A stretch of DNA of 64,000 nucleotides, from positions 29,661,504-29,725,503 of the forward strand of contig JARYHS010013630.1 in assembly GCA_031002005.1 (NCBI GenBank). Reading direction: 5' to 3'. The stretch is from Vandiemenella viatica. Its lineage: Eukaryota > Arthropoda > Insecta > Orthoptera > Morabidae. Positions 43,946-54,439 of the stretch are shown one piece after another. A model generated the notes under the pieces. That model saw nothing but the letters and a program-made list of their open reading frames with translations, did no database searches and had not been told where the DNA came from. The position numbers and the translations under genes are program-made. Numbering within the stretch: the first letter of the stretch is position 1; the number at the start of each line of letters is the position of its first letter.

Positions 43946-44597
43946 TGTAACGCTTATGTGCCATGTAAATGTTTTATGGCTGTTAGCGTATATATTGATA
44001 AATAAATTTATAGGTCTGTTCAGATCGATTTACTAAACAAACAGTTGCATTCAGTTTCTGAGCAGCTTTAGATATGCTGCAGGTTCGATATTGACCACAG
44101 TCGCCACGGGCAAATTACCCGAAATAAAGTCATTCAACGGAGCTACTAGCATGCAAATAAAACATCACTCCGGAATACAGTTCACACTTATTTATTACGT
44201 AAATGTTCTCAAACTACTACAAACCATAGAAACCACCAAATGAATAATGCTAATCGGACTTCGTAAATCTGAAGATTGTCAGGTTCGTTTAAGCAATGAA
44301 CAAGACAATAATTATCGCCACAACTAACACACATGCAACGGCAACACACTTTAGTGCTCACAGTTCCTACTTATTACCACGTTTTCACTGAAATCATCAC
44401 TGCCATTAAGTCTGTAGTCACACTTAATAAAGTTTTCTGTAGCTGACTTACAGTTTATTCGTTCATCGAACAAACCGTTATTATTCCGCGCGCTTACACA
44501 TCCATATCATCTCGCGCCATCTTTTCTTCCACCACTGATACCGAGACTGATCCTCCGGTAAGGATCGATATATCGATCTATCGATTGTTCCGTTACA
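43946..44597 (-). repeat. Gypsy 5' LTR, 652 bp
   Basis: TGTAACG...CGTTACA, matching the LTR at 40664-41308. On the minus strand it contains AATAAACTGTAAGTCAGC, a possible polyadenylation signal. Confidence 0.9.
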
Positions 44598-44639
44598 ACG
44601 CCAAGGCTCGTATGTGCGAAGCAACGGGTAAATGCTAAT
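44598..44639 (+). mobile_element. Diverged Helitron 3' terminus next to the LTR
   Basis: GTGCGAAGCAACGGGTAAAT then GCTAAT resembles the 3' end of the Helitron at 21220 (GTGCGAAGTCGCGGGTATCA). The hairpin is weakened. The Gypsy element may have inserted into this Helitron. Confidence 0.4.
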
Positions 44640-45812
44640 CGGGGATAAGTTACAACAGTTGTGGGCCAGTTTGCTTTAGGAAAGGATTCAGTGGCTTTGA
44701 TATCCTTTCCAACTGAATCATTGCATGCATCCAGAGGGAGTGCAATGTCATATTGATAAGCGGGGCTCATACTGCCAAGTTTTTTTTTTTTTTTTTGTAA
44801 ATTTGACTAGATTTTGTCATCACTGAAATAACATGTATCCTCTGAGCAGGTAAAGTTTAATTTTCTTTCCTCCTCCATTTCTGGTTTCTTCACTTTTTTT
44901 TTTTTAAGAGACAATGTATGATTAGTGGCAGGGAAAATTGGTGTGTGACAGGATATAAGCCAGTAAAAAGGAACAGAGCAAACATAGGACGGGTTGGTGA
45001 GAACAGAACCTGTAGAAAAATTGATTCTCGTGGCGTAGGTACCAGTCGCAAGGAAAATCCCAATGCCTGTGCAAATAGTGAATGTCAATAAATTACACAA
45101 TTGGTAATGGAGATTTGATTAGGTTAGCAACATAAACAGAAAATGAGAATTTGTGCAATGTACAATGAGACCAGCAAAATGAATTAATTTCAGCATGGAA
45201 GTATTGGTATTTATAGGTTTGATTTTGGTAATTGATGGCAAATGTAAGCATTACAATGTGGGGACTACTATCGAAATTAAAACTGTGATAACTGAATGGC
45301 AAGGAAATTCGAGGATTAGCTGCAAGTGACTAAAACAAAAGTCCTAAAATTTATCTAGGAATAAAGAACAAATTAAAAAAGGAACACTGGTAAAAGTGCA
45401 GAATACCAGCCAGGACGATAAAAGCAGAAGTGTGTTTTGGTAATATGTGAAAACACAGTCCATGCGATTGTGAAATTGGATTAACAAATACTGTTGGTCT
45501 CGTAGGCAGAAATCTTGTTTCATTGATGAGACTATTGGGGAGAAGGCCCAAAACAGTAAATGATGGAAAACATGGTTGAAAAAAAAAATCATGAAAGTTA
45601 CATAACAGGAACAAAGGAATGCTGATGTGTCAATATGTATTATCTGGAAATGAATGATGCAAGATAGCAAAATTAAAATTAGGGTAGGGGAATAAACCGC
45701 AGGTGGCTGTGTGGTGGTAAGGGTGCATACGCGTAGTGAGAGGCAATGTGTGGCGTGCAGCATGCTACACACGCATTGCCCTGTGCATATCTACTAGTCG
45801 CATTGAGGCATG
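44640..45812. other. No gene; a hairpin near 45750
   Basis: A-rich, with T-runs near 44780 and 44897. GCAATGTGTGGCGTGCAGCA and CTACACACGCATTGC (45751-45781) form an imperfect hairpin. Open frames here lack family patterns. Confidence 0.5.
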
Positions 45813-45852
45813 GCCCGATGATGGCGTCAGTGCAAGTCGCCGAAAGCTAGTC
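45813..45852 (+). ncRNA. Ribozyme-like core motif, possible Penelope-type terminal repeat
   Basis: CCGATGA, TGGCG, loop, CGCC, GAAAG, CTAGTC. A GGCG/CGCC stem sits between GATGA and GAAA as in a hammerhead core, but the first box lacks its expected U (CCGATGA for CTGATGA). No coding remnant was found beside it. Confidence 0.3.
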
Positions 45853-47135
45853 AGCAGAAAATGTAATCCGGCGGCAAACCCGCGAAGAATTTATATCTCT
45901 GTGTAGTTGTCACTTGGGGCAAATGCCCTGATTTGACTCCCCCTCAGTGAAACGTGGTGGTTGTTAAAAATTTTAGATTTTACTTTTTGTCACGGCCTAA
46001 GCAAGAGACTTTGCCCATTTTTACAAAAATTTGTTTTTGTGAGATTTTTAGTTTCAGGAACCGAAAATCGTGAAGCAACTGAAGATCGATTGTCACAAAA
46101 GAATTATTTCTAAAAATGTCCATGGCTCTTGGTCCTTAACAGAAATCTTAAATATAAAGATCAGTTCAAAAGATACTTTAATGACCCCAACAATATTCTT
46201 AGGTAAAATTCTGACCATCTGGGATGAATAACTCATACATATTATTGGAGTATAACAACTTTTTTAGATTATATTAATTTGACTGTCAGTTGACTTTGAA
46301 TTAACTAAACCAGTCATCCTAATTACTTGCTTAAACATTTTCTATTCTTGGTATGTTGTTCCATCAGCTTTCCGGCTGGGATAATGAAATGCACCACCCA
46401 GCAGATTGATAAGACTTAGTTCAGATGCTGTTTTTAAGAAGCAACTAACAATTTAAAAATTTTGAATTCTGTCCTTGATATCTAGAGGTTGCAAGCAGTA
46501 CCATTTCTAGGCCAAAAATGTTTGAATTCTTTTTCCGACACCCTCTGTAGTTCAGAGTACTGCCTCCAGAGAGCAATGCAAATTGCTCACACTATACATT
46601 TGGTTGATACCTAATTTTAAGATTTCACTGAATTTTTTTGTCTGAGCCTGGTAACCATTTCATATTACATTCTATACTGCTAAGCTGTAAGCCATACAAT
46701 GAGGGTTTATTTCTCTGTCCAAAAATTAAGTTAAACATTTCTTTTTCCATTTTGTTATGGCTGTCTTAAAAACTCTTAACATATTTACTGTATAGTATGC
46801 CAGGCACAATCAAAGTGTTGCGAAATCCTATTTGTTCTCTTCCAAGTAAAAAATGGAACACGTCAGATTTATTAATTTATAATTACTTTGTTGGCATGAA
46901 GTATCTTCATTAGACCAAGACAAGTAAATACTGTTTACCTTCCAAAGGTAAAATTAACTTCTTTCTCCTGTTTTTTCCATATACCTTAAGGTTAAAAACT
47001 AATTGTTATTCCTATAATATAGTGCATTCTATGCATGGAAAAAATAGACATTACAGCAAAGATATTTATTACTTTTAGTTTGTTTTTTTATGTGTATGTA
47101 GGATTTTAATTTTTTCTCTCTCCTCTGTCAAACAG
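45853..47135. other. No gene recognised; probable intron upstream of the exon at 47136
   Basis: AT-rich sequence without transposon patterns that I can name. It ends in a good polypyrimidine tract (TTTTTTCTCTCTCCTCTGTC, 47110-47129) and CAAACAG. Confidence 0.5.
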
Positions 47136-47393
47136 CGCAGCTTAGTAGATGGTCTTAGAGATCAAGTAATTAAGTTGGAGAAACATAAAGAGATTCTAAA
47201 ATCTTGCTGCCAATCAAATCAAGAACGAGTTAAATGGCTGGAAGGTAAAATATGTGAAATAACTTCTGAAAACAAGCATTTTAAGGATAAGAGAATACAA
47301 ACAGATCATCTGGAAAAGAAGAGTGTTGCTGATAAATCTGAACAAGTAGAAGAGCTCAGTCTTTTTGCTGATGGTGATCCCAATGCAATGGCA
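47136..47393 (+). CDS. Internal exon of an unidentified coiled-coil protein, 258 bp
   Basis: A strong acceptor (polypyrimidine tract then AACAG, ending at 47135) and a strong donor (GTAAGT from 47394) bound an open frame of exactly 86 codons, phase 0 at both ends. The product begins RSLVDGLRDQVIKLEKHKEI, continues with SNQERVKWLEGKICEI and NKHFKDKRIQT, and ends ELSLFADGDPNAMA. Hydrophobic residues spaced by three and four, and many Glu/Lys, point to a coiled coil. Codon use and lack of repeats in the window make it the best host-gene candidate. The exon at 4983-5130 shares strand, phase and character and may belong to the same gene. I do not recognise the protein. Confidence 0.65.
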
Positions 47394-47651
47394 GTAAGTG
47401 ATTATTTTACTATACTGTTAGCAACTGTATAAAACTCTGATTAAATAGTCGAATGAACAATGAATGACAAGTTAATTTGTTCGTGTCTTATCTGCGGTCA
47501 AGACCAGGTAGATGCCTGGTGCCCAGGCTATGTTGATAATCTAGTTTGCATCTACGAAGATCAGAAGTGGTGGTAGTTTCCAGGAAAGCTCTGACTGTAA
47601 AACAGGTGTTGAGATTTTGAGAATTGGCATGGAATGCCACTGGATGGTCTA
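47394..47651. other. Intron start; partner of an outer inverted repeat
   Basis: Begins with the donor of the exon. The part around 47590-47645 (TGTAAAACAGG...GGCATGGAATGCCA) is loosely inverted relative to 48873-48935. Confidence 0.45.
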
Positions 47652-48670
47652 ACTTTGGGACACACCATCAGGACCTGTTTCATAACGGATTTTGATCCCC
47701 GAGGTATATGTTGAAGGGGATTTACTCCATATGTTCCGTGTTACAATTTATTTCTTCAAAATGGAGGGCCCTGGATATCGGAGAAATTAACGCGGTAAAC
47801 ATATGTGAATATCTTTTAAATACTATAATTTAGTACATTGTTTTAAAATCTGTAAGCGTGGTGTATGCAGTAAGGTGCTAACTTCTCATTTTGCGAACCC
47901 GGGTTCAAATCCCCATACTGCCAAATATTTTTATTTCTTTTTTCATATGCAGTAATCATTGAGCATTGATTTTATTTCATTTAAAATTCATTTACGAATT
48001 TTGTTATTATGCGAAATAACAGACATTATGTTAGTTTCAAACATTTACATGCTACCACCACTCAACGGAAATAACTGTGGTAGGGGGGAAAAACCCCGAC
48101 CTTATGGCTGTAATATATTTACTTTTCGATATTAATTGTAGAGATACAAGTATAGAAACGATGAACATGAAATATACCTGTTTCATTAAAAAAAAAAAAA
48201 AAAAAAAAAAAAAATAAACACATAAATAATAAACAATTAAATAATTTTCAAAAAAAAAAAAAAAAAAAAAAAAAAAATGTTGGGATTGTATATTCTGTAA
48301 TATTTTGTTTTAAAAGTTATTTGGCATAATAAAAATTCGTAAATGAATTTTAAATGAAATAAAATCAATGCTCAATGATGACTGCATATAAAAAAAGAAA
48401 TAAAAATATTTGGCAGTATGGGGATTTGAACCCGGGTTCGCAAAATGAGAAGTTAGCACCTTACCGGATACACTACGCTGAAACTGTTGAACAATGAACT
48501 AAAATTATAATATTTAAAAGATATTCACATATGTTTCCGCGTTAATTTCTCGATATCTAGGGTTCATTTTGAAGAAATAATTGTAACACAGACATATGGA
48601 GTAATTACCCTTCAACATATACTCGGGGGATCGAAATCCGTTCTGAACAGGTCTGATGGTCTCCAAGTAA
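47652..48670. mobile_element. Foldback element with tRNA-like sequence in both arms, copy 2
   Basis: It matches copy 1 (6088-7060) along its length. Arms are 47652-48015 and 48305-48670. Both arms contain the tRNA-like segment with B-box-like GGTTCAAATCC (47900) or its complement (48421). Its centre holds two long A-runs (around 48187 and 48248), absent in copy 1. It lies 260 bp beyond the host exon, in the presumed intron. Confidence 0.75.
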
Positions 48671-49365
48671 GTTGCAGAGATAGATTGTTTGTCCGTGGCC
48701 ATTTATTCTCATTGAAAGTGGGTTTGTTAAAACTAGTACAGTGGAGGATGCTGTGATTTTGAATATGCCACATGCGTCAGTAACCATGTCGTATACCAAT
48801 TTACCTTCCTGCACTGCACTAGTTCTTCAATTGGAATGAATGACCAAAGACAGTCTATACCTCAAACTTAAACCATACATTGGCATTCCATGCTAGATCC
48901 TATAGCTTCAACAGCTTCAACAGTTTTACAGTAAGAACTGTCCATACCGAGAACACTGGGCATCCACCTTGGCTCAATCTCTTGAGTGTTTATTTACTTA
49001 TTCTTTGTGTTCTTTTTCATTGTTGCTTCCAGAATTATGTAACCATTTCATATTTAAATTATATATTTGCATCTATTCCTTTTTTATGCCTCTATCAATT
49101 TTCCATAGTTATTCATAGTTTATCCTGTTTTATTCAACCCATTCCACTCCCACTACTCTTTCTGTTTTCAAAGAACAGGCCAGTTATACATTAGGCCAAA
49201 GTGTGTAAGCATGTACTTTGCCAAATGTCCCATACCTCTCTACACGTGTAAGGTTTGTGGTCATAATTGCCATCCTGCCTTCAACTTTGGCGACTGATGG
49301 TTAATTTCCCATCTTTTTGTTTTCATTGCTGTAAACCCTTTCTCGTTTCATTATTTTTAAATATA
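48671..49365. other. No gene recognised
   Basis: AT-rich, T-rich after 48970. It contains the right partner (48873-48935) of the loose outer inverted repeat. A direct AGCTTCAACAGCTTCAACAG repeat lies at 48904. Confidence 0.45.
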
Positions 49366-50320
49366 CAGTAGAGTGTCAATAATTCGAACAAAAAGGGACC
49401 TAGGGTTGTTTGGATTATCGATACAAAATATACTACAGTATAGTTTTCATTTTGCCTTTAAAATTACATTAGATACTTTTTAATTTATACACCCCTAGCA
49501 AAAGAAGTCTCTTATTTTCTTCTCATTTTGAGATCTGCTTTGCTGCTAAGTTCCTCATTCTTGTTGACAAAAAAAGTTGGGTTGGACTGCATTTGGGTTG
49601 CTGTTCATACAGTAATATGTCATAGCAATCTCTAGTGCAATGAATTCTGCAGCATCCATTTGTCCAGTGTTGACATCATTGTTGTCTTCATATTACTTTG
49701 AGGAGCACTAATCACTCCAATAGAATTCACAATTGCCCTGTCATCCAAGATTGGAAATCCTAAAGCATCACTACCATTTTGTAGCTATGCTTTTGTCCTC
49801 TCCAAATCCAGGGATTGTTGTAAAAATCGGTCATCTTATACAATATTTGTTCTTCATATCCTTCAGCGGCATGTGGCGTATCCTTGATTTTTACTGCAAA
49901 AGGCCACAATTGATTCCATGCATTAATTAAATTTTGCTCAGTAGCAAAATTCCACAATTCGGCTATCATATGACAGCATTCTTTGAGTCAACGTTTTTGA
50001 ATAAGCAGTGATAATTTCTTCATTGCTTTCTTCGAAGAACAGATGACAGAACCTTTTTATATAGATTCTGTTAAATTTTTTCTATAACTTCCTTGTCGAT
50101 TAGTTTGAGAATTGCTGTCACGTTTGTTAGAAGAAACATCACTTTAAAGTTTTCACCTATTATATTTAGTTTTTCAGCAGAGGGATGTGATGGAGCATAT
50201 ATTCTAGAATCAATACCTTGTGATAAGGTTCCAAAAAAGCACAACATTAATTCATATGTTAACAAATGGGAGTTTTGTAGGCCATCTCCTATGGTTGTGC
50301 AATTTTTCAAGATTCTTCCT
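49366..50320 (-). pseudogene. Tigger-type DNA transposon remnant with one terminal repeat
   Basis: TA precedes CAGTAGAGTGTCAATAATTC at 49366, a Tigger/pogo-type terminal repeat with the expected TA target. The minus strand carries the end of the transposase in reading order: SHPSAEKLNIIGENFKVMFL (50200), TNVTAILKLIDKEVIEKI, where PNVTA-MDQGVI is usual, MIAELWNFATEQNLINAWNQ (49950) and GFPILDDRAIVN near 49740. MDQG is changed to IDKE, and stops separate the blocks. The other terminus and the N-terminal half are missing, cut near 50320. A different Tigger fragment lies at 1-159. Confidence 0.75.
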
Positions 50321-50419
50321 TAAATTTGCTCTACCTATACTATAATTGTGTAGGTCCCATTTCATGTCACTTTTACTATTATGAGAAAACACTCAAGGAA
50401 TCAACTCATCTCAGTAACT

Positions 50420-50640
50420 AAATAGTTTACCTTGTATTACTGAACAAACTGACACATTTTGTTGATTACACACATTGCCTTGTACTTTTTGCCATTCAAT
50501 GTAAGTTGCGATTGATCACACCATGCCAATATAACATCCAGTTATTGTTGAATTTTTAAGCAATCTGCCAAATTCTTACTTCCCCACATCATGAGCAAAC
50601 CATGTCTAAAATCATTTATGGAAAAAAGTGGTCCTATTAC
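50420..50640 (-). mobile_element. Non-LTR RT fragment
   Basis: The minus strand gives LADCLKIQQ, a stop, LDVILAWCDQSQLTLNGKKY, the region after the FADD box in CR1/Jockey-type RTs (compare NCALLQDDIMKIIAWCKDWQ of LINE B). It is too short to assign to a family. Confidence 0.5.
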
Positions 50641-50846
50641 AAATGGCGATATCATGTGTTCACATTAGTGTTCGCGAAGTGAATGGATAACAAGGAGAAC
50701 AAAACAAAAATATATATACCCTGAACTACATTTTTCTTTCTAAGTAGGTAAGAATATGTAAATCAGAAACATTTATATCTACAAAATAAATGAAAAGACA
50801 ATGAATTTTTTGTGCATAAATTTAATTTAAAAAAAAAAGATTCTAG
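50641..50846. other. No feature recognised
   Basis: A-rich sequence ahead of the GC-rich island. Confidence 0.4.
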
Positions 50847-51301
50847 TGTCAGGGGGCGTAAATGAATATTAAGTAAATTATTATATGGCATAAGGCGTTG
50901 GCTGATTGAGGCTTGCATCACGACGCGGCTTGGTAAACCAGGTCGCGAGAATTGCTGATCGCTGACAAAGTGGGGGCGACGTCATGCAAGCAACGCCTGC
51001 AAGACAATGAGGACAGTGAGGTTTCTTAATAGCTAATCGCTAGTTGCTAGACACTTGAACTTGTGATTCGGGTCTGACACAAACGTCTCAGACACGGCCA
51101 CCGACTCCGCGCTACGCCGCCATCTTGCCGATACTTCCGTAGTCAGTTACAGCGGTAGTACCTATCGCGATGTGGACCGTACCTTTCGGGCGTAACTTGT
51201 ACTGTAGCCTACTACAATAAACTCCCTGTAAATCACCGTAGCGACTTATTCTTGTAGTAGAGCTAGACCCTCTCCGCAGTTCAGACGGCCGGTGTCAGAC
51301 A
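50847..51301 (+). promoter_or_regulatory. GC/CpG-rich island: promoter with first exon, or solo LTR
   Basis: About 450 bp of markedly higher GC and CpG than the surroundings. It contains GCCGCCATCTTG (51116, a YY1-type site), AATAAACTCCCTG (51209), and just after it CTTGTGCAAG|TAAGTTC, which could be a donor. The bounds TGTCAGGGGG and GTGTCAGACA would suit an LTR, but no target duplication is present. Both readings stay open. Confidence 0.35.
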
Positions 51302-52234
51302 AGATTATTCAAGAGATTGGCTTGTGCAAGTAAGTTCACTCACTCACCACTCACCTTCCTGACAACTCTCGGGACCTGCGCGTACATTGCACGAAAGTCC
51401 CGTACACTAGTGCTTTGGATATAATATTTTTAGTCTTTCCGTCTTCTGTAAAAGCAGAGGCTCAGAGGCTGGATATGAAAGTTTTATCCCTTTTAATCAG
51501 AGTGTCTTAAACATTCTGCATCACCATCAACTTTGGCCGAATTCCCTATAGTTTTAGAAATAAATGCAATACAGAAAAGTCGCACATGTTAATTCATTTC
51601 AGGAAGTTTGATGGAGAAGAGTGGGAGACGTTTTGTGAAACAAATGTAAACATCATTTTCACTCTTTTTTTTTAAATGCCTTTGGGTTCAAATAAAAACT
51701 GTAGAGTTGTGAGTCACCACAAGAACTTAAAAACAATTTTTAATTTTAAAGTTCTCATTTCTTGGTCAGCAATTGTCCGATTGGCATCGTCCCAATGCTA
51801 TTCGACAGGAAATGTTATGGGCTCTCAGAATATAACTATCAACTTTGGCTGATGTCTACCATTTTTTAGATTTGTGAGCGAAAAAAATCTGATAGGTTTC
51901 AAGTTCAAATTCTGTTTAAGTAGAATGATGGAGAGTGGCTAGGTTTTTTTTAAACCTAACATTGACTCTACTTTCTATTTGTTTACAAGTATACATGTGC
52001 AAAGTTCATTCAGACTGGAATAGAAACCATAGCTTTGTATGTGGACAGTATTTTTCTATTCGTTTTTAAACTTTTATCAAAATTGAATAAAAGCTTTGGG
52101 TTTGTATAAAAAATTAAGAAATGTGAAGGCGGCTTTTTGATTTTTTGTTAAAAATCTTCCCATCAATGCATACATATGTGCCAATTTTCATGGTGATCAG
52201 TCAAAAATTCGAAGTCTGTTAATCTGATATACAT
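51302..52234. other. No gene recognised
   Basis: AT-rich. A short open piece after an acceptor-like TTTCAG (51602-51646) is noted but not accepted as an exon. Confidence 0.4.
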
Positions 52235-52342
52235 ACTAGCAGAATACCCGACATTGCCTGGTCAAGTTTGGATTGATTTACCCATACACTATTTTTATAA
52301 TTCCGGTGTGAATCGTGTATACCAAGTTTCATTAATTTGGCA
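52235..52342 (-). mobile_element. Helitron-like 3' terminus running into the gap
   Basis: ACTAGCAGAATACCCGACAT then TGCC is the reverse complement of a Helitron-type end (GGCA..GTCGGGTATTCTGCTAGT). The body extends right and is lost in the N run. Confidence 0.45.
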
Positions 52343-53342
52343 NNNNNNNNNNNNNNNNNNNNNNNNNNNNNNNNNNNNNNNNNNNNNNNNNNNNNNNNNN
52401 NNNNNNNNNNNNNNNNNNNNNNNNNNNNNNNNNNNNNNNNNNNNNNNNNNNNNNNNNNNNNNNNNNNNNNNNNNNNNNNNNNNNNNNNNNNNNNNNNNNN
52501 NNNNNNNNNNNNNNNNNNNNNNNNNNNNNNNNNNNNNNNNNNNNNNNNNNNNNNNNNNNNNNNNNNNNNNNNNNNNNNNNNNNNNNNNNNNNNNNNNNNN
52601 NNNNNNNNNNNNNNNNNNNNNNNNNNNNNNNNNNNNNNNNNNNNNNNNNNNNNNNNNNNNNNNNNNNNNNNNNNNNNNNNNNNNNNNNNNNNNNNNNNNN
52701 NNNNNNNNNNNNNNNNNNNNNNNNNNNNNNNNNNNNNNNNNNNNNNNNNNNNNNNNNNNNNNNNNNNNNNNNNNNNNNNNNNNNNNNNNNNNNNNNNNNN
52801 NNNNNNNNNNNNNNNNNNNNNNNNNNNNNNNNNNNNNNNNNNNNNNNNNNNNNNNNNNNNNNNNNNNNNNNNNNNNNNNNNNNNNNNNNNNNNNNNNNNN
52901 NNNNNNNNNNNNNNNNNNNNNNNNNNNNNNNNNNNNNNNNNNNNNNNNNNNNNNNNNNNNNNNNNNNNNNNNNNNNNNNNNNNNNNNNNNNNNNNNNNNN
53001 NNNNNNNNNNNNNNNNNNNNNNNNNNNNNNNNNNNNNNNNNNNNNNNNNNNNNNNNNNNNNNNNNNNNNNNNNNNNNNNNNNNNNNNNNNNNNNNNNNNN
53101 NNNNNNNNNNNNNNNNNNNNNNNNNNNNNNNNNNNNNNNNNNNNNNNNNNNNNNNNNNNNNNNNNNNNNNNNNNNNNNNNNNNNNNNNNNNNNNNNNNNN
53201 NNNNNNNNNNNNNNNNNNNNNNNNNNNNNNNNNNNNNNNNNNNNNNNNNNNNNNNNNNNNNNNNNNNNNNNNNNNNNNNNNNNNNNNNNNNNNNNNNNNN
53301 NNNNNNNNNNNNNNNNNNNNNNNNNNNNNNNNNNNNNNNNNN
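52343..53342. other. Assembly gap, 1000 N
   Basis: Exactly 1000 undetermined bases, a common placeholder for a gap of unknown size. Translations across it are meaningless. Confidence 0.99.
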
Positions 53343-53382
53343 GCCTCAGCGTTAACGAGGCCTAAAGCCATAAGCTAAAAAA
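53343..53382 (+). mobile_element. tRNA-SINE tail scrap
   Basis: CCTCAGCGTTAACGAGGCCT then AAAGCC matches the SINE tail (CCTCGCTGTTAAGAGACGCT) seen at 54340. Its head is in the gap. Confidence 0.55.
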
Positions 53383-53389
53383 GGTACAC

Positions 53390-53565
53390 TCGGTACTGTC
53401 ATTCGGGAGAAGGTGATTTCATTTGATCATCCATGTTGCGGTTTGCCATGATTTCTCGAAATCACTCCAGTCGAATACCGGACTGGTTCCTTCAAAAGGT
53501 CTTGTCCCTCCTCCATCGTTTCCCGCCTCTAATGACCTCGACGTCGGCGAGCCGCAAAGCACACA
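53390..53565 (+). mobile_element. tRNA-SINE, diverged, head mostly missing
   Basis: ATTCGGGAGAAGG, then CCATGATTTCTCGAAATCAC, TCCAG, GGTTCCTTCAAAAGGTC and ACCTCGACGTCGGCGAG follow the body of the SINE at 54136 in order. Confidence 0.65.
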
Positions 53566-54135
53566 ACAAAACAAAAAATCTACGAAGTTGCTGAACTACT
53601 CTACTACTTCGTTCATATTGCTCCTAAAGTTCACTAGTACTAGTCTGATTTCTTGTTTTCTTCACGAGTAATTTCACGTTACATTTTCCAACTTCCTCTT
53701 TTATTAATTGATCTTCCACATTTTGCTTCTTTAATCAGTGTCACTTCCGTAACCTATTATCATCTCCTCGGCAGCAGCCTCTAACCTACAAAAAGCTCTG
53801 GTGTAACCCCGACATAGTTGGAAGTGAGCCATCTTACAGTTTTAGCTGGCAACTTCCTTCTATCTTCTATTAAGATGTAGGTTTTGTCTAATATAACTCC
53901 ACCCAGCAATTACGCGCATATGCACAGCCCTCATGACAACTATCCTCTCCACCTCAGTTTTTTGTGTATCACCGCTTCGTTTTACTGTCGTCGATCTTGA
54001 AACGCGATATTTTCTACGCAGCTACGACTTTTCTTAATTCACTTTGTAAAGTAAGTTGGCGTATTTCCTAATGCCTTCAGTCTGTCGTAGAAGATAAAGT
54101 TGTATCTAATGCAGCTACGGAGATGACACTGGGGG
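53566..54135. other. No feature recognised
   Basis: No coding or repeat pattern could be assigned. Confidence 0.5.
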
Positions 54136-54376
54136 ACCGAGAGTGGTGGTGTAACGGTTAGAGTTCTGGCCTCGCATTCGGGAGGACGGCGGTTCGAATC
54201 CGCGTCCGGCATCCAAATTTGGGTTTTCCATGGTTTCCCAAATCACTCCAGGCAAATGCCGGGATGCTTCCTTCAAAAGGCCATGGCCGAATTCCTTCCC
54301 ATTCCTTGCCCCCCATCCTTTCCTGTCTCTAAAGACCTCGCTGTTAAGAGACGCTAAACAGTTAGAAAAAAAAAAA
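54136..54376 (+). mobile_element. tRNA-derived SINE
   Basis: A head with A-box-like GTGTAACGGTTAGAGTTCTG and a perfect B box GGTTCGAATCC (54191). The body follows: GGGTTTTCCATGGTTTCCCA, AATCACTCCAGGCAAATGCC, TTCCTTCAAAAGGCCATGGC. It ends GACCTCGCTGTTAAGAGACG and a poly-A run. Copies also lie at 53390, 57003, 58135 (reverse) and 60856. Transcribed by RNA polymerase III in such families. Confidence 0.85.
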
Positions 54377-54439
54377 GACACGGGGGGGGGGGGGGTGATC
54401 ATCGAACATTAAGAAAACAATCTTCCTTCTCCTACTGAA
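54377..54439. repeat. G-run after the SINE
   Basis: A run of about 14 G at 54380-54394, next to the SINE poly-A. Confidence 0.7.

Larger units (their letters stand above)
40664..44597 (-). mobile_element. Gypsy-type LTR retrotransposon, internally deleted, both LTRs kept
   Basis: Two LTRs (40664-41308 and 43946-44597) flank only 2637 bp of interior. Orientation is minus: the primer-binding site is next to the right LTR and the polypurine tract next to the left one. The interior holds the last part of the RT, RNase H, integrase and integrase C-terminus, the Ty3/Gypsy order. Gag, protease and most of RT are missing. About 220 bp of leader is joined directly to the RT connection region. No target duplication is visible (ATGG before, ACGC after), so the flanks may be rearranged. 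Confidence 0.85.

Noticed and set aside
45344..45772. 142-codon minus-strand frame rich in Leu, Ile and Phe
   Set aside because: Its composition reflects A-rich plus-strand DNA. No domain pattern, start context or splice sites support a gene.
51602..51646. Acceptor-like TTTCAG followed by a short open piece (KFDGEEWETFCETN) and GTAAAC
   Set aside because: Only 45 bases, a weak donor, and no supporting neighbour. It could be chance.
52254..53378. Three long open frames of 340-375 codons across 52254-53378
   Set aside because: They consist almost entirely of undetermined bases in the assembly gap.
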